From assembly GCF_035984415.1 (NCBI RefSeq), contig NZ_CP130720.1, forward strand, positions 3,410,001-3,474,000: DNA of 64,000 nucleotides. Direction: 5' to 3'. Within the stretch, counting starts at the first letter, position 1, and the number at the start of each line of letters is the position of its first letter. The notes beneath the pieces were generated by a model. The model was not told the origin of the DNA, did not search any database, and saw nothing but the letters and a program-made list of their open reading frames with translations. Below, one piece after another: positions 8,901 through 16,554 of the stretch. The stretch comes from Streptomyces sp. NBC_01296 (lineage in GTDB: Bacteria > Actinomycetota > Actinomycetes > Streptomycetales > Streptomycetaceae). The position numbers and the translations under genes are program-made.

Positions 8901-9182
8901 CTGCGCGGCCTGTTCGTCGGTGAGCCCGAACTCCCCCCGATGGTCACGCACGTAGGCGAGTGCGACGTGCTCGGGAGCCCGCTTGGAGGGCGGGGTCAGA
9001 TAACCACCGGAGTTGAAGATCATCCGGGCGTGCCCGGTCGCGGGGTCGCGCCGTACGGTCGGATCGGCGGGGTCGTCGACACCCGGCGGCGCGGCGGCGG
9101 CCAGACCGGGAGCCAGGGCCAGAAGCAGGCTCGTGGTCGTCACTGCGGTCCACAGCCTCGTGCGGAATCGCCATCTGGTCAC
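5940..9182 (-). CDS. secreted M36 (fungalysin-type) metalloprotease with PKD domains
   Basis: A protein of 1080 residues. Signal peptide (residues 1-30, ends LAAAAPP), then an FTP/PepSY-type propeptide to about residue 250, then the M36 catalytic domain. The zinc motif HEYGH is at residues 465-469, and the third ligand Glu lies in GALGEGWSD near 492. The C-terminal half carries PKD-like beta-sandwich repeats (GGPYRTGEGTDVTLSAA, WDLDNDGQYDD, DSAGNTDTDATTV) and an extra helical region. The PKD repeats usually bind substrate or matrix. GTG 9182 is supported by GGGAGG upstream. The family degrades extracellular protein such as elastin or keratin-like material. A small lipoprotein is translationally coupled behind it. 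Confidence 0.95.
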   Translation of the reverse strand: MTRWRFRTRLWTAVTTTSLLLALAPGLAAAAPPGVDDPADPTVRRDPATGHARMIFNSGGYLTPPSKRAPEHVALAYVRDHRGEFGLTDEQAAQLVVVSTYPTRHNGAQQVTIGQSIDGMRVHGGLLTATVDKRGRLVILGGAVVTAEPAGSVELTAKQALDHAAEAQGARAQHELTGTDNRDKGKQKFKNVYAKRLTKPNDVTAELVWFPTDSGRELRPAWLTDIEVSGTSWYQTVVDAADGRLLSRESRYHHAGPEGTVFTAQHPDAAGAARTVTPFTGRDGSWVADRLTQGNNANAYRDEDGDNTVPDTGNDALRPQSPAGGDPAFQHFGHTFNDTWRTNASGTQANLDADVNPVVTQLFYYINVMHDYLYNLGFDEASRNFQVDNFGRGGAGDDPVLAEAQDGWDFGCLDSSTPPNAIRCTNNANFGTPGDGASPRMQMYMWQPPGRPWRDGSLDGDVIAHEYGHGVSNRLVGGGHLGGGAQTGALGEGWSDTISFLKWGDATVGEYVTGNTATGIRTQAYDTSTEKWGTFRPARGVHRNGEIWAATMYDIREAKGIAFTEQLVIDGMKNTVTAPSYLDARDGILAADMTDSAGANQCLLWRVFAGRGMGAGAASSADQNTVTADETVPAACLPTANAGGPYRTGEGTDVTLSAASSAQGTGPSAGHPATYAWDLDNDGQYDDATGVSATFGQVGQDRVLTVGLRVTDSAGNTDTDATTVTVENVAPTVSLQTVPPAGENTPVTLTGGIGDPGRLDPLTATVDWGDGAGPQALAGTLENVRPDATLSFSAAHTYGDDGTFRIEVCGSDDDTSSCRSADATIANTDPAAAISADGQTTYNGQKAFIAHAGTPVAVKGTSTDPGSDELTLTWLWGDGASDSLVSPVNPPAADLDPSPSIQPRNVTATKSHAYPAACLSTLTFTGRDDDAGAASDTAAVITTGNALRARNQAYWTGEYDGRAPSLFTPAQRACLLGVASFMSAVYGPLTEAQAYAILSSGSPQPRPLVSQQLLAAWLNFANGSYDLATPVDTDGDRKTDSTFGAAVARAEALYNDPASTRNQLLSQVDVLLRFNVRDGG

Positions 9183-9353
9183 GGCCTGAGCCTCCCAAGC
9201 GCCAACGCTCCCCCGGGGTCTGCTGTCGAGACCGCGCGCGCTCCGTGACCCTACTCACCAAGATCCACCCGTCAACGAGGCTCTCCGCCCGCCCCGACCC
9301 CCGCCCCCGTTTGCGGGCAAGCACCCACAAGCCCGGCATCGGGCGAGGACGAC

Positions 9354-9387
9354 AAAGGAGCCGGCCCCCAGAGGAGCCGGCCCCTTT
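9354..9387. terminator. imperfect hairpin ending in T-run
   Basis: The arms AAAGGAGCCGGC and GCCGGCCCCTTTT pair with one internal mismatch and are followed by TTTT. It can also be read as a direct repeat of GGAGCCGGCCCC. A hairpin stands in the same relative position before each of the three ychF-end copies. Confidence 0.55.
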
Positions 9388-9431
9388 TGACCCGCGTGTC
9401 CGTCAGGTCAGCGCCGTGGTGTTCCAGCCGG

Positions 9432-9476
9432 TCAGACGTTGAAGAAAAATGGGCGAGACACTGCACCCACCTGCGG
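9432..9476. repeat. att-like repeat copy A (diverged ychF-end sequence)
   Basis: TCAGACGTTGAAG at 9432-9444 matches the last codons and stop of ychF in the same orientation as at 11425. The octamer ACCTGCGG follows 25 bases after the core, at exactly the same offset as in copy B. Read as the remnant of a site-specific integration site. Confidence 0.55.
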
Positions 9477-9500
9477 AAACGTGGTTCTGAGAGGCTCAGG

Positions 9501-9695
9501 TCAGCGGGGAATCAGCACGGGAGATCCTGCCGGCGCGGTCCATCCGTCGCCCAGCTCCTGGAGCAGGTCGAGCGCCACGTCCCACTCGTCATGCGCGAGG
9601 TGGTCCCAGACGTCGGACACGGTGATGTCGCGGTCCGTGGCGACATCCTCAGGCACCGGCAAACAGGCGGCTTCGAGTATCCCGACGATGTCCAT
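9501..9695 (-). pseudogene. truncated hypothetical protein fragment
   Basis: A 64-residue open frame beginning MDIVGILEAACLPVPEDVAT, with a well-formed acidic helical region (ITVSDVWDHLAHDEWDVALD). The composition resembles the N-terminus of a short hypothetical protein I recall as common in Streptomyces. It stops abruptly with LIPR only about 60 bases from repeat copy A, and the usual longer tail is missing. The frame is also open upstream, opposite the Uma2 gene, so the start is uncertain. I read it as a 5' fragment cut off when the neighbouring element inserted or was deleted. Confidence 0.45.
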
Positions 9696-9746
9696 GCCCG
9701 ATGATGGATCAGCGGCACAACCACCCCTCGTGACGGCCGCGATCGC

Positions 9747-9752
9747 TAGGGT
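9747..9752 (+). promoter_or_regulatory. -10 box for leaderless Uma2 transcript
   Basis: TAGGGT ends six bases before ATG 9759, which puts the expected transcription start on the A of the start codon. No ribosome-binding site precedes the ATG. Confidence 0.5.
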
Positions 9753-9758
9753 TGTCCC

Positions 9759-10340
9759 ATGACCGCACTGCCCGACTGGATGCGCCCGCCGCGCGCGGAA
9801 GGCTGGTTCGCGGAGGACCTCGACCGCCTCCCCGAGGCGCCCCGCCACACCGAGTTGATCGATGGAGCCCTCGTCTTCGTGAAGTCGCCCCAGAGGTGGT
9901 GGCACGGCCACCTCGTCACCATGCTCACGGTCGCACTCATGGAGCAGGTGCCCGCCGACACCAGAGTCGGCCGCGAGATGACCATCAAGCTCGACCCACG
10001 CAACCGTCCCGAACCGGACCTGCTGGTGACGACGGCCGATTTCGACGGTGACCGTACCTGGTTCGCACCGGAGGACGTCCAGCTCGTCATCGAGGTCGTC
10101 TCCCCCGAGTCCGCCCCTCGCGATCGCACCGTAAAGCTCCGCAAGTACGCGGAAGCCGGCATCCCGCACTACTGGTGCATCGAGGACGAGGACGGGGCAC
10201 CTGTCGTCCACGTCTACGAGCTCGATGAACCCACCGGCGCCTACGCACCCGCCGGCATCTTCCGGGGCACCCTCCAGCGCCCCGTGCCCTTCGAGATCAG
10301 CCTGGACCTCGACAAGCTGACGCCGCCCCGAAGCAGCTGA
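9759..10340 (+). CDS. Uma2-family (DUF820) PD-(D/E)xK endonuclease-like protein
   Basis: A 193-residue protein with the Uma2 core. There is an N-terminal helix-strand region (EAPRHTELIDGALVFV), then EPDLLVT, EDVQLVIEVVSPES and RDRTVKLRKYAEAGIPHYW. The Asp of EPD, the Glu in IEVVSPES and the Lys of KLRKYAEAG correspond to the predicted PD-(D/E)xK active site. The family is widespread in Actinobacteria and Cyanobacteria, often in many copies, and its biological role is not established. The gene lies between two att-like repeats with no restriction-modification partner. Its start is probably leaderless. Confidence 0.9.
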   Translation: MTALPDWMRPPRAEGWFAEDLDRLPEAPRHTELIDGALVFVKSPQRWWHGHLVTMLTVALMEQVPADTRVGREMTIKLDPRNRPEPDLLVTTADFDGDRTWFAPEDVQLVIEVVSPESAPRDRTVKLRKYAEAGIPHYWCIEDEDGAPVVHVYELDEPTGAYAPAGIFRGTLQRPVPFEISLDLDKLTPPRSS

Positions 10341-10342
10341 AA

Positions 10343-10364
10343 AGTCAGCACCAAGTCAGCACGG
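10343..10364. repeat. doubled 9-mer AGTCAGCAC, copy 1
   Basis: AGTCAGCAC, two bases (CA), AGTCAGCAC, then GG. The identical 22-base block recurs at 10682-10703. It looks like a pair of arm-type recombinase sites. Confidence 0.55.
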
Positions 10365-10370
10365 GAATAC

Positions 10371-10406
10371 AGAAGGGGTCGGACTCGTCAGAGTCCGACC
10401 CCTTCT
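10371..10406. terminator. perfect 16-bp hairpin
   Basis: AGAAGGGGTCGGACTC and its exact complement are separated by GTCA. It lies downstream of the Uma2 gene and 47 bases before att-like copy B. Confidence 0.8.
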
Positions 10407-10452
10407 GACTGCACGTTTGACGCAACTTCTCACATGTGGTGACGCAGCGACT

Positions 10453-10495
10453 AGACGTTGAAGCGGAATGCCTGAGGGCTGATCCTGACCTGCGG
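10453..10495. repeat. att-like repeat copy B
   Basis: AGACGTTGAAGCGGAA at 10453-10468 is identical over 16 bases to the ychF 3' end at 11427-11442. ACCTGCGG follows at 10488-10495, the same distance from the core as in copy A. Confidence 0.65.
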
Positions 10496-10573
10496 CGGAG
10501 CCGCACGCAACGCCCTGACCAGGCATTTCCCCGTTGACATGCGTTGGGTCCCGACGGGCGCTTACGGGTGTCC

Positions 10574-10592
10574 TGCGGACTGTCTGCGGACT
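10574..10592. repeat. tandem TGCGGACT motif
   Basis: TGCGGACT, three bases, TGCGGACT. A related pair, TGCGGACT and TGCGGACA two bases apart, lies at 11355-11372 close to att-like copy C. Confidence 0.5.
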
Positions 10593-10681
10593 GGCCTACG
10601 GGGTCTCGACGGAGGCGAGGTGCCCGCGCAGCTCCGCAGCGATGCCTTCATCGCCACCCTGCCTCCGGTTCCGCGATCGCG

Positions 10682-10703
10682 AGTCAGCACCAAGTCAGCA
10701 CGG
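10682..10703. repeat. doubled 9-mer AGTCAGCAC, copy 2
   Basis: An exact copy of the 22-base block at 10343-10364, 339 bases further on and in the same orientation. Confidence 0.55.
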
Positions 10704-10777
10704 CGCAGCCCTATCCAGCACATCCAGCACGCTCGACCGCGGCGAGGCATGCCCGTCCGTCCCCCACGGCGAACACG

Positions 10778-10806
10778 TTGTGTACACATGGCACACTCGG
10801 TACCCT
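10778..10806 (+). promoter_or_regulatory. promoter and operator of the toxin-antitoxin pair
   Basis: TTGTGT (10778-10783) and TACCCT (10801-10806) are 17 bases apart, and the -10 box ends six bases before ATG 10813, so the transcript is probably leaderless. The perfect palindrome TGTGTACACA (10779-10788) overlaps the -35 box. That is where a Phd/YefM-type antitoxin would bind to repress its own operon. Confidence 0.6.
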
Positions 10807-10812
10807 TGAGGC

Positions 10813-11085
10813 ATGACTCAGCAGCCGCTGCCCATAGAGTCCATCCGCGACGTACGCGCCCACTTGGCCGAAGTCGTCGAACGGGCCGACCGCGACGACA
10901 TGCCCACTGTCATCACCCGTCGCGGCAAGCAGGTCGCCGCCGTGGTCTCGATCGAGGTGCTGCGCAAGTACCAGGAGTGGGAAGAGCGCGAGATCAACCG
11001 CATCATCGACGAGCGGATGGCGAGCCCGGCCGCCGGCGTCCCGATCGAGGACGTGATGAGGGAGACACTGGCACGCAGTGAGTGA
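10813..11085 (+). CDS. Phd/YefM-family antitoxin
   Basis: A 90-residue protein. The N-terminal half (IRDVRAHLAEVVERADRDDMPTVITRRGKQVAAVVS split over the fold) is the conserved Phd/YefM DNA-binding domain. The C-terminal half is charged and helical (YQEWEEREINRIIDERM), which is the part that wraps and blocks the toxin. Antitoxins of this type repress their own promoter and are degraded under stress. Its last eight bases overlap the toxin start, giving the standard antitoxin-first order and translational coupling. Confidence 0.93.
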   Translation: MTQQPLPIESIRDVRAHLAEVVERADRDDMPTVITRRGKQVAAVVSIEVLRKYQEWEEREINRIIDERMASPAAGVPIEDVMRETLARSE

Positions 11086-11341
11086 CTACCGCACGACGTT
11101 CCGACCCGAGGCCCAGGCCGAGCTTCGCAAGATCCCGCGCGACATGGCGCTTCGCATCCTGGCCAAACTGACAGAGCTGGAGAGCGACCCCTTCGGCTTC
11201 AACACCACCGCACTCGTATCCCAGCCTGAGCGCCGCCGCCTACGAGTCGGCGACTATCGCGTCGTCTACACCATCGACAATGGGGAACTAGTGGTGTGGG
11301 TCGTACACGTCGGACACCGCTCCACGGTCTACGACACGTAA
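11078..11341 (+). CDS. RelE/ParE-superfamily toxin
   Basis: An 87-residue protein with the compact RelE fold. It has an N-terminal helix pair (RPEAQAELRKIPRDMALRIL), then the strands RRLRVGDYRVVYTIDNGELVVWVVHVGHR. The Arg-rich strand and the RVGDYRVVY core match RelE-type ribosome-dependent mRNA interferases, and the C-terminal HVGHRSTVY segment supplies the usual aromatic/basic residues. It starts with GTG inside the antitoxin gene. Cutting of mRNA in the ribosomal A site is expected from the family but not shown. The pair lies between att-like copies B and C, consistent with a mobile origin. Confidence 0.92.
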   Translation: MSDYRTTFRPEAQAELRKIPRDMALRILAKLTELESDPFGFNTTALVSQPERRRLRVGDYRVVYTIDNGELVVWVVHVGHRSTVYDT

Positions 11342-11376
11342 CCGCTCCAGGTTCTGCGGACTGCTGCGGACAGCAC

Positions 11377-11412
11377 AACGGCCTGACCTGCCTTCTCGCA
11401 GGTCAGGCCGTT
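11377..11412. terminator. perfect 15-bp hairpin between toxin and ychF
   Basis: AACGGCCTGACCTGC and its exact complement with a six-base loop. It separates the converging toxin and ychF transcripts and can terminate both. Confidence 0.85.
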
Positions 11413-11424
11413 ATTCACGTCCAA

Positions 11425-12513
<1,089 letters not shown>

Positions 12514-12648
12514 GTTGGCGACTTCCCGTAGCTGGAGGGGGCGGCGGCCCGGGAGTGGGCCACCGGACAGTTTACTTTCCGATGAGTGGCAGTCGTTGTA
12601 CGCGTGTCCCCACCCCGATACCGCGCTCGGCCCGCCTAGCTTGGTGGG

Positions 12649-13185
12649 GTGGAGCGATACAGGACGCGTTCGGCGGATCACCCGCAGCGACAGCAGCCGG
12701 AGCGGCAGCAGCAGCCGCCGCGGCGCCAGGCCGCCCCGCCCATCGGCGGGGTGCCCGCCCAGGGCGGCCGCCCGCAGCCCGCGCCCGCCCGGCGGCTGCC
12801 GCGGGCCCGGCTGACCGGGCTCGGCGGCGGGCTGTTCGCGTGCGTCGCGATGACCCTGGTCGCCGGGATCGCCTGGCTGCTCTTCGGCGGCTCGCTGCTC
12901 GCGTACGGACTGCTCTTCCTGCCCGTCGCGGCCGCCACCGCCCTCTGGGTGCGCCCCGCCGACCTGATCACCGCGCCGATCTCCGCGCCGATCGCCTTCG
13001 CCGTCGGGGTCTGGCCCATCTCCGGCGGCTCGGGCGGCTTCGGCGCAGAGCTCATGGGGATCGTGTCCGCCCTGTCGCTGCACGCCGGCTGGCTGTACGG
13101 GGGGACCCTGATCTCCGCGCTGATCGTCGTCGTACGGAAGGCCGTACTGATCTCCCGGCGCAGGCTCCCCCGCCGGACCGCCTAG
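12649..13185 (+). CDS. DUF6542 membrane protein
   Basis: A 178-residue protein. The first 50 residues are polar, rich in Arg, Gln and Pro, and probably disordered. The remainder forms four membrane helices (ARLTGLGGGLFACVAMTL, LLAYGLLFLPVAAATALW, ITAPISAPIAFAVGVWPI, GWLYGGTLISALIVVV). This is the DUF6542 layout, an actinobacterial family of unknown function. The start is GTG 12649. TAGCTT ends five bases before it and there is no ribosome-binding site, so the mRNA is probably leaderless. It is divergent from ychF. Confidence 0.85.
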   Translation: MERYRTRSADHPQRQQPERQQQPPRRQAAPPIGGVPAQGGRPQPAPARRLPRARLTGLGGGLFACVAMTLVAGIAWLLFGGSLLAYGLLFLPVAAATALWVRPADLITAPISAPIAFAVGVWPISGGSGGFGAELMGIVSALSLHAGWLYGGTLISALIVVVRKAVLISRRRLPRRTA

Positions 13186-13194
13186 CGCAGCCGC

Positions 13195-13941
13195 CTAAGC
13201 GCTCGATGCCCGCGCCGCCATCGCCGCCCCCACGATGCCCGCGTTGTTCTGGAGCCTGGCCGGGACGATCTCGGCCCGGACGTCCTCGATCAGCGGAAGG
13301 AACTTCTCCGGCTTGCGGCTGACGCCGCCGCCGATGATGAACAGGTCCGGGGAGAAGAGCATCTCCACGTGCTCCAGGTACCTCTGCACCCGGTGCGCCC
13401 AGCGCTCCCAGGTGAGCTCCCCGTCCTCCTTGGCCTTGACCGACGCCCGCTTCTCCGCGTCGTGGCCCTTCAGCTCCAGGTGGCCGAGCTCCGAGTTCGG
13501 GACCAGCCGGCCGTCCGTGAACAGCGCGCTGCCGATGCCCGTGCCCAGCGTCAGCATGATCACCGTGCCGTCGCGGCCCCGGCCCGCGCCGTACGTCATC
13601 TCCGCGATCCCGGCCGCGTCCGCGTCGTTGAGGACCGTGACGGGCTGGCCGCCGAGCCGGTCCGACAGCAGGGTCGCCGTGTCGACGCCGATCCACGCGC
13701 TGTCCATGTTGGCCGCCGTACGGGTGACGCCCCCCGTGACGACGCCCGGGAACGTCACTCCCACCGGCCCGTCCCAGTCGAAGTGGCGCACCACCTCGAC
13801 GACGCAGCCGGCCACCCCGTCGGGGGTGGCCGGCTGCGGTGTCAGTACCTTGTGGCGCTCCTGCGCCAGCTCGCCACGGTCCAGGTCCGCGGGAGCGCCC
13901 TTGATCCCGGAACCACCGATGTCCACGCCGAAGATCTGCAT
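13195..13941 (-). CDS. ppgK: polyphosphate glucokinase
   Basis: A 248-residue ROK-family sugar kinase that phosphorylates glucose to glucose-6-phosphate using polyphosphate (and usually ATP). The N-terminal phosphate loop [12 protein letters not shown], the catalytic Asp in [10 protein letters not shown] (near residue 105) and the second phosphate motif [11 protein letters not shown] are present. [18 protein letters not shown] is characteristic of PpgK rather than of ordinary ROK glucokinases, which carry a CxCGxxGC zinc motif absent here. Length equals the family norm. It lies 33 bases after ispH on the same strand, so the two could be co-transcribed. Confidence 0.94.
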   Translation of the reverse strand: MQIFGVDIGGSGIKGAPADLDRGELAQERHKVLTPQPATPDGVAGCVVEVVRHFDWDGPVGVTFPGVVTGGVTRTAANMDSAWIGVDTATLLSDRLGGQPVTVLNDADAAGIAEMTYGAGRGRDGTVIMLTLGTGIGSALFTDGRLVPNSELGHLELKGHDAEKRASVKAKEDGELTWERWAHRVQRYLEHVEMLFSPDLFIIGGGVSRKPEKFLPLIEDVRAEIVPARLQNNAGIVGAAMAARASSA

Positions 13942-13974
13942 GGAAACACCGTAGGGAACTTCGCGGGCCGGAGC

Positions 13975-14970
13975 CTACTTGTCGGCGACCAGTGCGGCCG
14001 CTTCCGCGCGCAGGTCGCGGCGCAGCTCCTTCGGCAGCGAGAAGACGATCGACTCCTCGGCGGTCTTGACGATCTCCACGTCCGCGTAGCCGCGCGCCGC
14101 CAGCCACTCCAGGACCTCTTCGACCAGGACCTCCGGCACCGAGGCGCCCGAGGTCAGGCCGACCGTGGTGACGCCCTCCAGCCAGGCCTCGTCGATCTCG
14201 CTCGCGAAGTCGACGAGGTACGCGGCGCGAGCGCCCGCATCGAGCGCGACCTCGACCAGCCGGATCGAGTTCGAGGAGTTCTTGGAGCCGACGACGATGA
14301 CCAGGTCGGAGTCGGCGCCCATCACCTTGACCGCGGCCTGGCGGTTCGAGGTGGCGTAGCAGATGTCGTCGCTCGGCGGCGAGACCAGCAGCGGGAACTT
14401 GGTCTTCAGCGCGTCGACCGTCTCCATGGTCTCGTCGACCGAGAGGGTGGTCTGCGAGAGCCAGACGACCTTCGACTCGTCGCGCACGACGACCTTGTCC
14501 ACGTCGTCCGGGCCGTCCACGATCGTGATGTGGTCCGGGGCCTCGCCGGAGGTGCCGATGACCTCCTCGTGGCCCTCGTGGCCGATGAGGAGGATGTCGA
14601 AGTCCTCGTTCGCGTACCGGATCGCTTCCTTGTGCACCTTGGTGACCAGCGGGCAGGTCGCGTCGATCGTCGCGAGCTTGCCGGCCGCCGCCTCGTCGTG
14701 CACCACCGGCGCCACGCCGTGCGCGGAGAACATCACGATGGAGCCCTCGGGCACCTCCTCCGTCCGCTCGACGAAGATGGCGCCCTTCTTCTCCAGCGTC
14801 TGGACGACGTACTTGTTGTGCACGATCTCGTGCCGGACGTAGACCGGCGCACCGTACTGCTCGAGAGCCTTCTCGACGGCGATCACGGCTCGGTCCACGC
14901 CCGCGCAGTAGCCGCGCGGGGCGGCGAGCAGGACGCGTCGGGAAGCGGGAGCAGGTGCGGCAGCAGTCAT
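13975..14970 (-). CDS. ispH: 4-hydroxy-3-methylbut-2-enyl diphosphate reductase
   Basis: A 331-residue [4Fe-4S] enzyme that catalyses the last step of the MEP isoprenoid pathway, making IPP and DMAPP. The three cluster cysteines are conserved: Cys22 in [10 protein letters not shown], Cys106 in DATCPLV, Cys204 in [11 protein letters not shown]. The substrate-binding His residues lie in HEIVH, SAHG and [11 protein letters not shown] 14970 gives an N-terminus with only a short variable tail before the conserved [11 protein letters not shown]; an upstream in-frame ATG would add 15 unconserved residues. The cis-prenyltransferase at 44150 uses the products. Confidence 0.97.
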   Translation of the reverse strand: MTAAAPAPASRRVLLAAPRGYCAGVDRAVIAVEKALEQYGAPVYVRHEIVHNKYVVQTLEKKGAIFVERTEEVPEGSIVMFSAHGVAPVVHDEAAAGKLATIDATCPLVTKVHKEAIRYANEDFDILLIGHEGHEEVIGTSGEAPDHITIVDGPDDVDKVVVRDESKVVWLSQTTLSVDETMETVDALKTKFPLLVSPPSDDICYATSNRQAAVKVMGADSDLVIVVGSKNSSNSIRLVEVALDAGARAAYLVDFASEIDEAWLEGVTTVGLTSGASVPEVLVEEVLEWLAARGYADVEIVKTAEESIVFSLPKELRRDLRAEAAALVADK

Positions 14971-15065
14971 GCGGTCCATCGTACGGGGGTCTCCAGGAGG
15001 CCGGGCGTCGCCCATTCGGCACAGACTGGGTCGAACGTGCGAACCGACCGCCCTTCGGAGGAATG

Positions 15066-16445
15066 ATGGCGTCCGTTACGGAGCCCGGTACGGCCCCGAA
15101 GCCGGCCCTCCGGCGGAGCCTCGGATTCCGGGACCTGGTCGTGTACGGGCTCCTCTTCATCGCCCCCATGGCCCCGGTCGGGGTCTTCGGCGCCCTGGAC
15201 GCGAAATCGCACGGCGCCGTCGCCCTCGTCTACGTGTTCGCGACGGTCGCGATGGCCTTCACGGCGTTCTCGTACGCGCAGATGGTCCGGGTGGCCCCGC
15301 AGGCCGGCTCGGTGTTCACGTACGCGCGCGAGGGACTCGGCGAGGGGCCGGGGCTGATCGCCGGCTGGATGGCGATGCTCGACTACCTGCTGATCCCGGC
15401 GGTCGCCTATCTCTTCTCCGGGATCGCGATGAACGCGCTGGTCCCGGAAGTCTCCCGGTGGGCGTGGACGGCACTGGCCGTGCTGGTGACCACCGCGCTG
15501 AACCTGTGGGGCGTACGGGCGGCCGCGCGCGTGGGCTTCGCCGTGCTGGCCATGGAGCTCGCGGTGCTGCTGGTGTTCGTGGTGGCCGCGGTGACGGTAC
15601 TGGTCCGGGACGGGGCGCAGCGCGGCTGGCTCTCGCCGCTGACCGGGGACGGCACGCCAGGCTTCTCCCTGACGGCCGTCCTGGGCGCGGTGTCGGTGGC
15701 GGTCCTCTCCTACCTCGGCTTCGACGCGATCGTCTCCTTCGCGGAGGAAGTGACGGGAGGATCGGCGCGGGTGGCGCACGCGGTGCTGTTCTGCCTGGCG
15801 CTGGCCGGGGGGCTGTTCATCGCGCAGAGCTACCTGGCGGCGCTGCTGATGCCGGTGTCCCCGGCGGAGCTGGCGGCCGATCCGGCGCAGCAGGGGCCGG
15901 CCTTCTACAACGCGGTGGACTCCTCGGTCGGCCCCTGGCTGCACGACCTGGTCGCGGTCAGCAAGGCGATCGGGGCGGCCTTCGCGGCACTGGCCGGGCA
16001 GGCGGCGGCGGGCCGGCTGGTGTTCGCGATGGCCCGGGAGCGGCGGCTGCCGGGGGCGCTCGCGCGGACCTCGGACGGGACTCCGCGGCCGGCCCTGCTG
16101 GTGGCGGCGACGATCACGCTGGTCGCGGCGGTGTGGGCGGCCCGCCGCGACGACGGGCTCGACCAGCTGGTCTCGGTGGTGGACGTCGGCGCGCTGGTGG
16201 CGTTCACGCTGCTGCACGCCTCGGTGGTCGGCTGGTTCGTGGTGCGGCGCGGGGCCGGGACCCCGAACTGGTGGAAGCACCTGGTGATCCCGGTGCTCGG
16301 CGCGGCGGTGACCGTGGCGGTGATCGTCGAGGCGGCCTGGACGGCGCAGGTGGTGGGGGCGGTGTGGCTGGTGGTGGGCCTGGGGGTGCTCTTCGCCCAG
16401 CGCGGCCGGCGGCCCGCGCCGCCGGACGGCGCTACCGGACGCTGA
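15066..16445 (+). CDS. APC-superfamily amino acid permease
   Basis: A protein of about 459 residues with about 12 membrane helices, the first being [18 protein letters not shown]. The conserved helix-1 break with [10 protein letters not shown], the FTYAREGLG loop and [15 protein letters not shown] in helix 6 are typical of the APC family, which exchanges or imports amino acids or amines by proton symport. The substrate cannot be told from sequence. Two adjacent ATGs (15063, 15066) follow GGAGG at 15057-15061, and the second gives the better spacing. It is divergent from ispH. Confidence 0.88.
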   Translation: MASVTEPGTAPKPALRRSLGFRDLVVYGLLFIAPMAPVGVFGALDAKSHGAVALVYVFATVAMAFTAFSYAQMVRVAPQAGSVFTYAREGLGEGPGLIAGWMAMLDYLLIPAVAYLFSGIAMNALVPEVSRWAWTALAVLVTTALNLWGVRAAARVGFAVLAMELAVLLVFVVAAVTVLVRDGAQRGWLSPLTGDGTPGFSLTAVLGAVSVAVLSYLGFDAIVSFAEEVTGGSARVAHAVLFCLALAGGLFIAQSYLAALLMPVSPAELAADPAQQGPAFYNAVDSSVGPWLHDLVAVSKAIGAAFAALAGQAAAGRLVFAMARERRLPGALARTSDGTPRPALLVAATITLVAAVWAARRDDGLDQLVSVVDVGALVAFTLLHASVVGWFVVRRGAGTPNWWKHLVIPVLGAAVTVAVIVEAAWTAQVVGAVWLVVGLGVLFAQRGRRPAPPDGATGR

Positions 16446-16452
16446 GGCACGG

Positions 16453-16525
16453 CACCGTCACCGGACTCGGGACACGACACCGTCACCGGACCCGGGACAC
16501 GACACCCTCACCGGTCCCTGAGACG
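16453..16525. repeat. 25-bp tandem repeat, about three copies
   Basis: Two nearly identical 25-base units at 16453-16477 and 16478-16502 (CACCGTCACCGGAC then T or C then CGGGACACGA) and a decayed third copy to 16525. They fill the gap between the permease stop and xseA. The units are contiguous, with no spacers, so this is not a CRISPR. Confidence 0.85.
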
Positions 16526-16542
16526 CTGTCAGCCCGGGCGGC

Positions 16543-16548
16543 TAGCCT
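16543..16548 (+). promoter_or_regulatory. -10 box for leaderless xseA transcript
   Basis: TAGCCT ends six bases before ATG 16555 and no ribosome-binding site is seen. It lies directly after the 25-bp tandem repeats, which would overlap the -35 region. Confidence 0.5.
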
Positions 16549-16554
16549 TCGTGC

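Larger units (their letters stand above)
9183..9500. other. non-coding stretch between protease and accessory patch
   Basis: No credible coding sequence here. It holds the upstream region of the M36 protease, an imperfect hairpin at 9354-9387, and from 9432 the first copy of the sequence that also forms the 3' end of ychF. Confidence 0.6.
10341..10812. other. non-coding stretch with integration-like repeats
   Basis: About 470 bases without a convincing gene. It contains a doubled 9-mer (10343-10362), a perfect hairpin (10371-10406), the second ychF-end copy (10453-10468), a doubled TGCGGACT (10574-10592), a second copy of the doubled 9-mer (10682-10701), and the promoter of the toxin-antitoxin pair. 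The arrangement resembles core and arm sites of a tyrosine integrase without the integrase gene. Confidence 0.6.

Noticed and set aside
5706-9248. 1180-codon plus-strand frame opposite the M36 protease
   Set aside because: Same effect: a Val/Arg/Gly-rich shadow with no recognisable fold, against a complete metalloprotease on the other strand.
9759-10340. Restriction-modification or defence nuclease system
   Set aside because: Uma2 proteins have a nuclease-like fold, but there is no methylase, helicase or specificity gene here. The SNF2 gene is separate and lies on the other side of the protease.
16453-16525. CRISPR array
   Set aside because: The units are contiguous without spacers, only two to three copies, and there are no cas genes.
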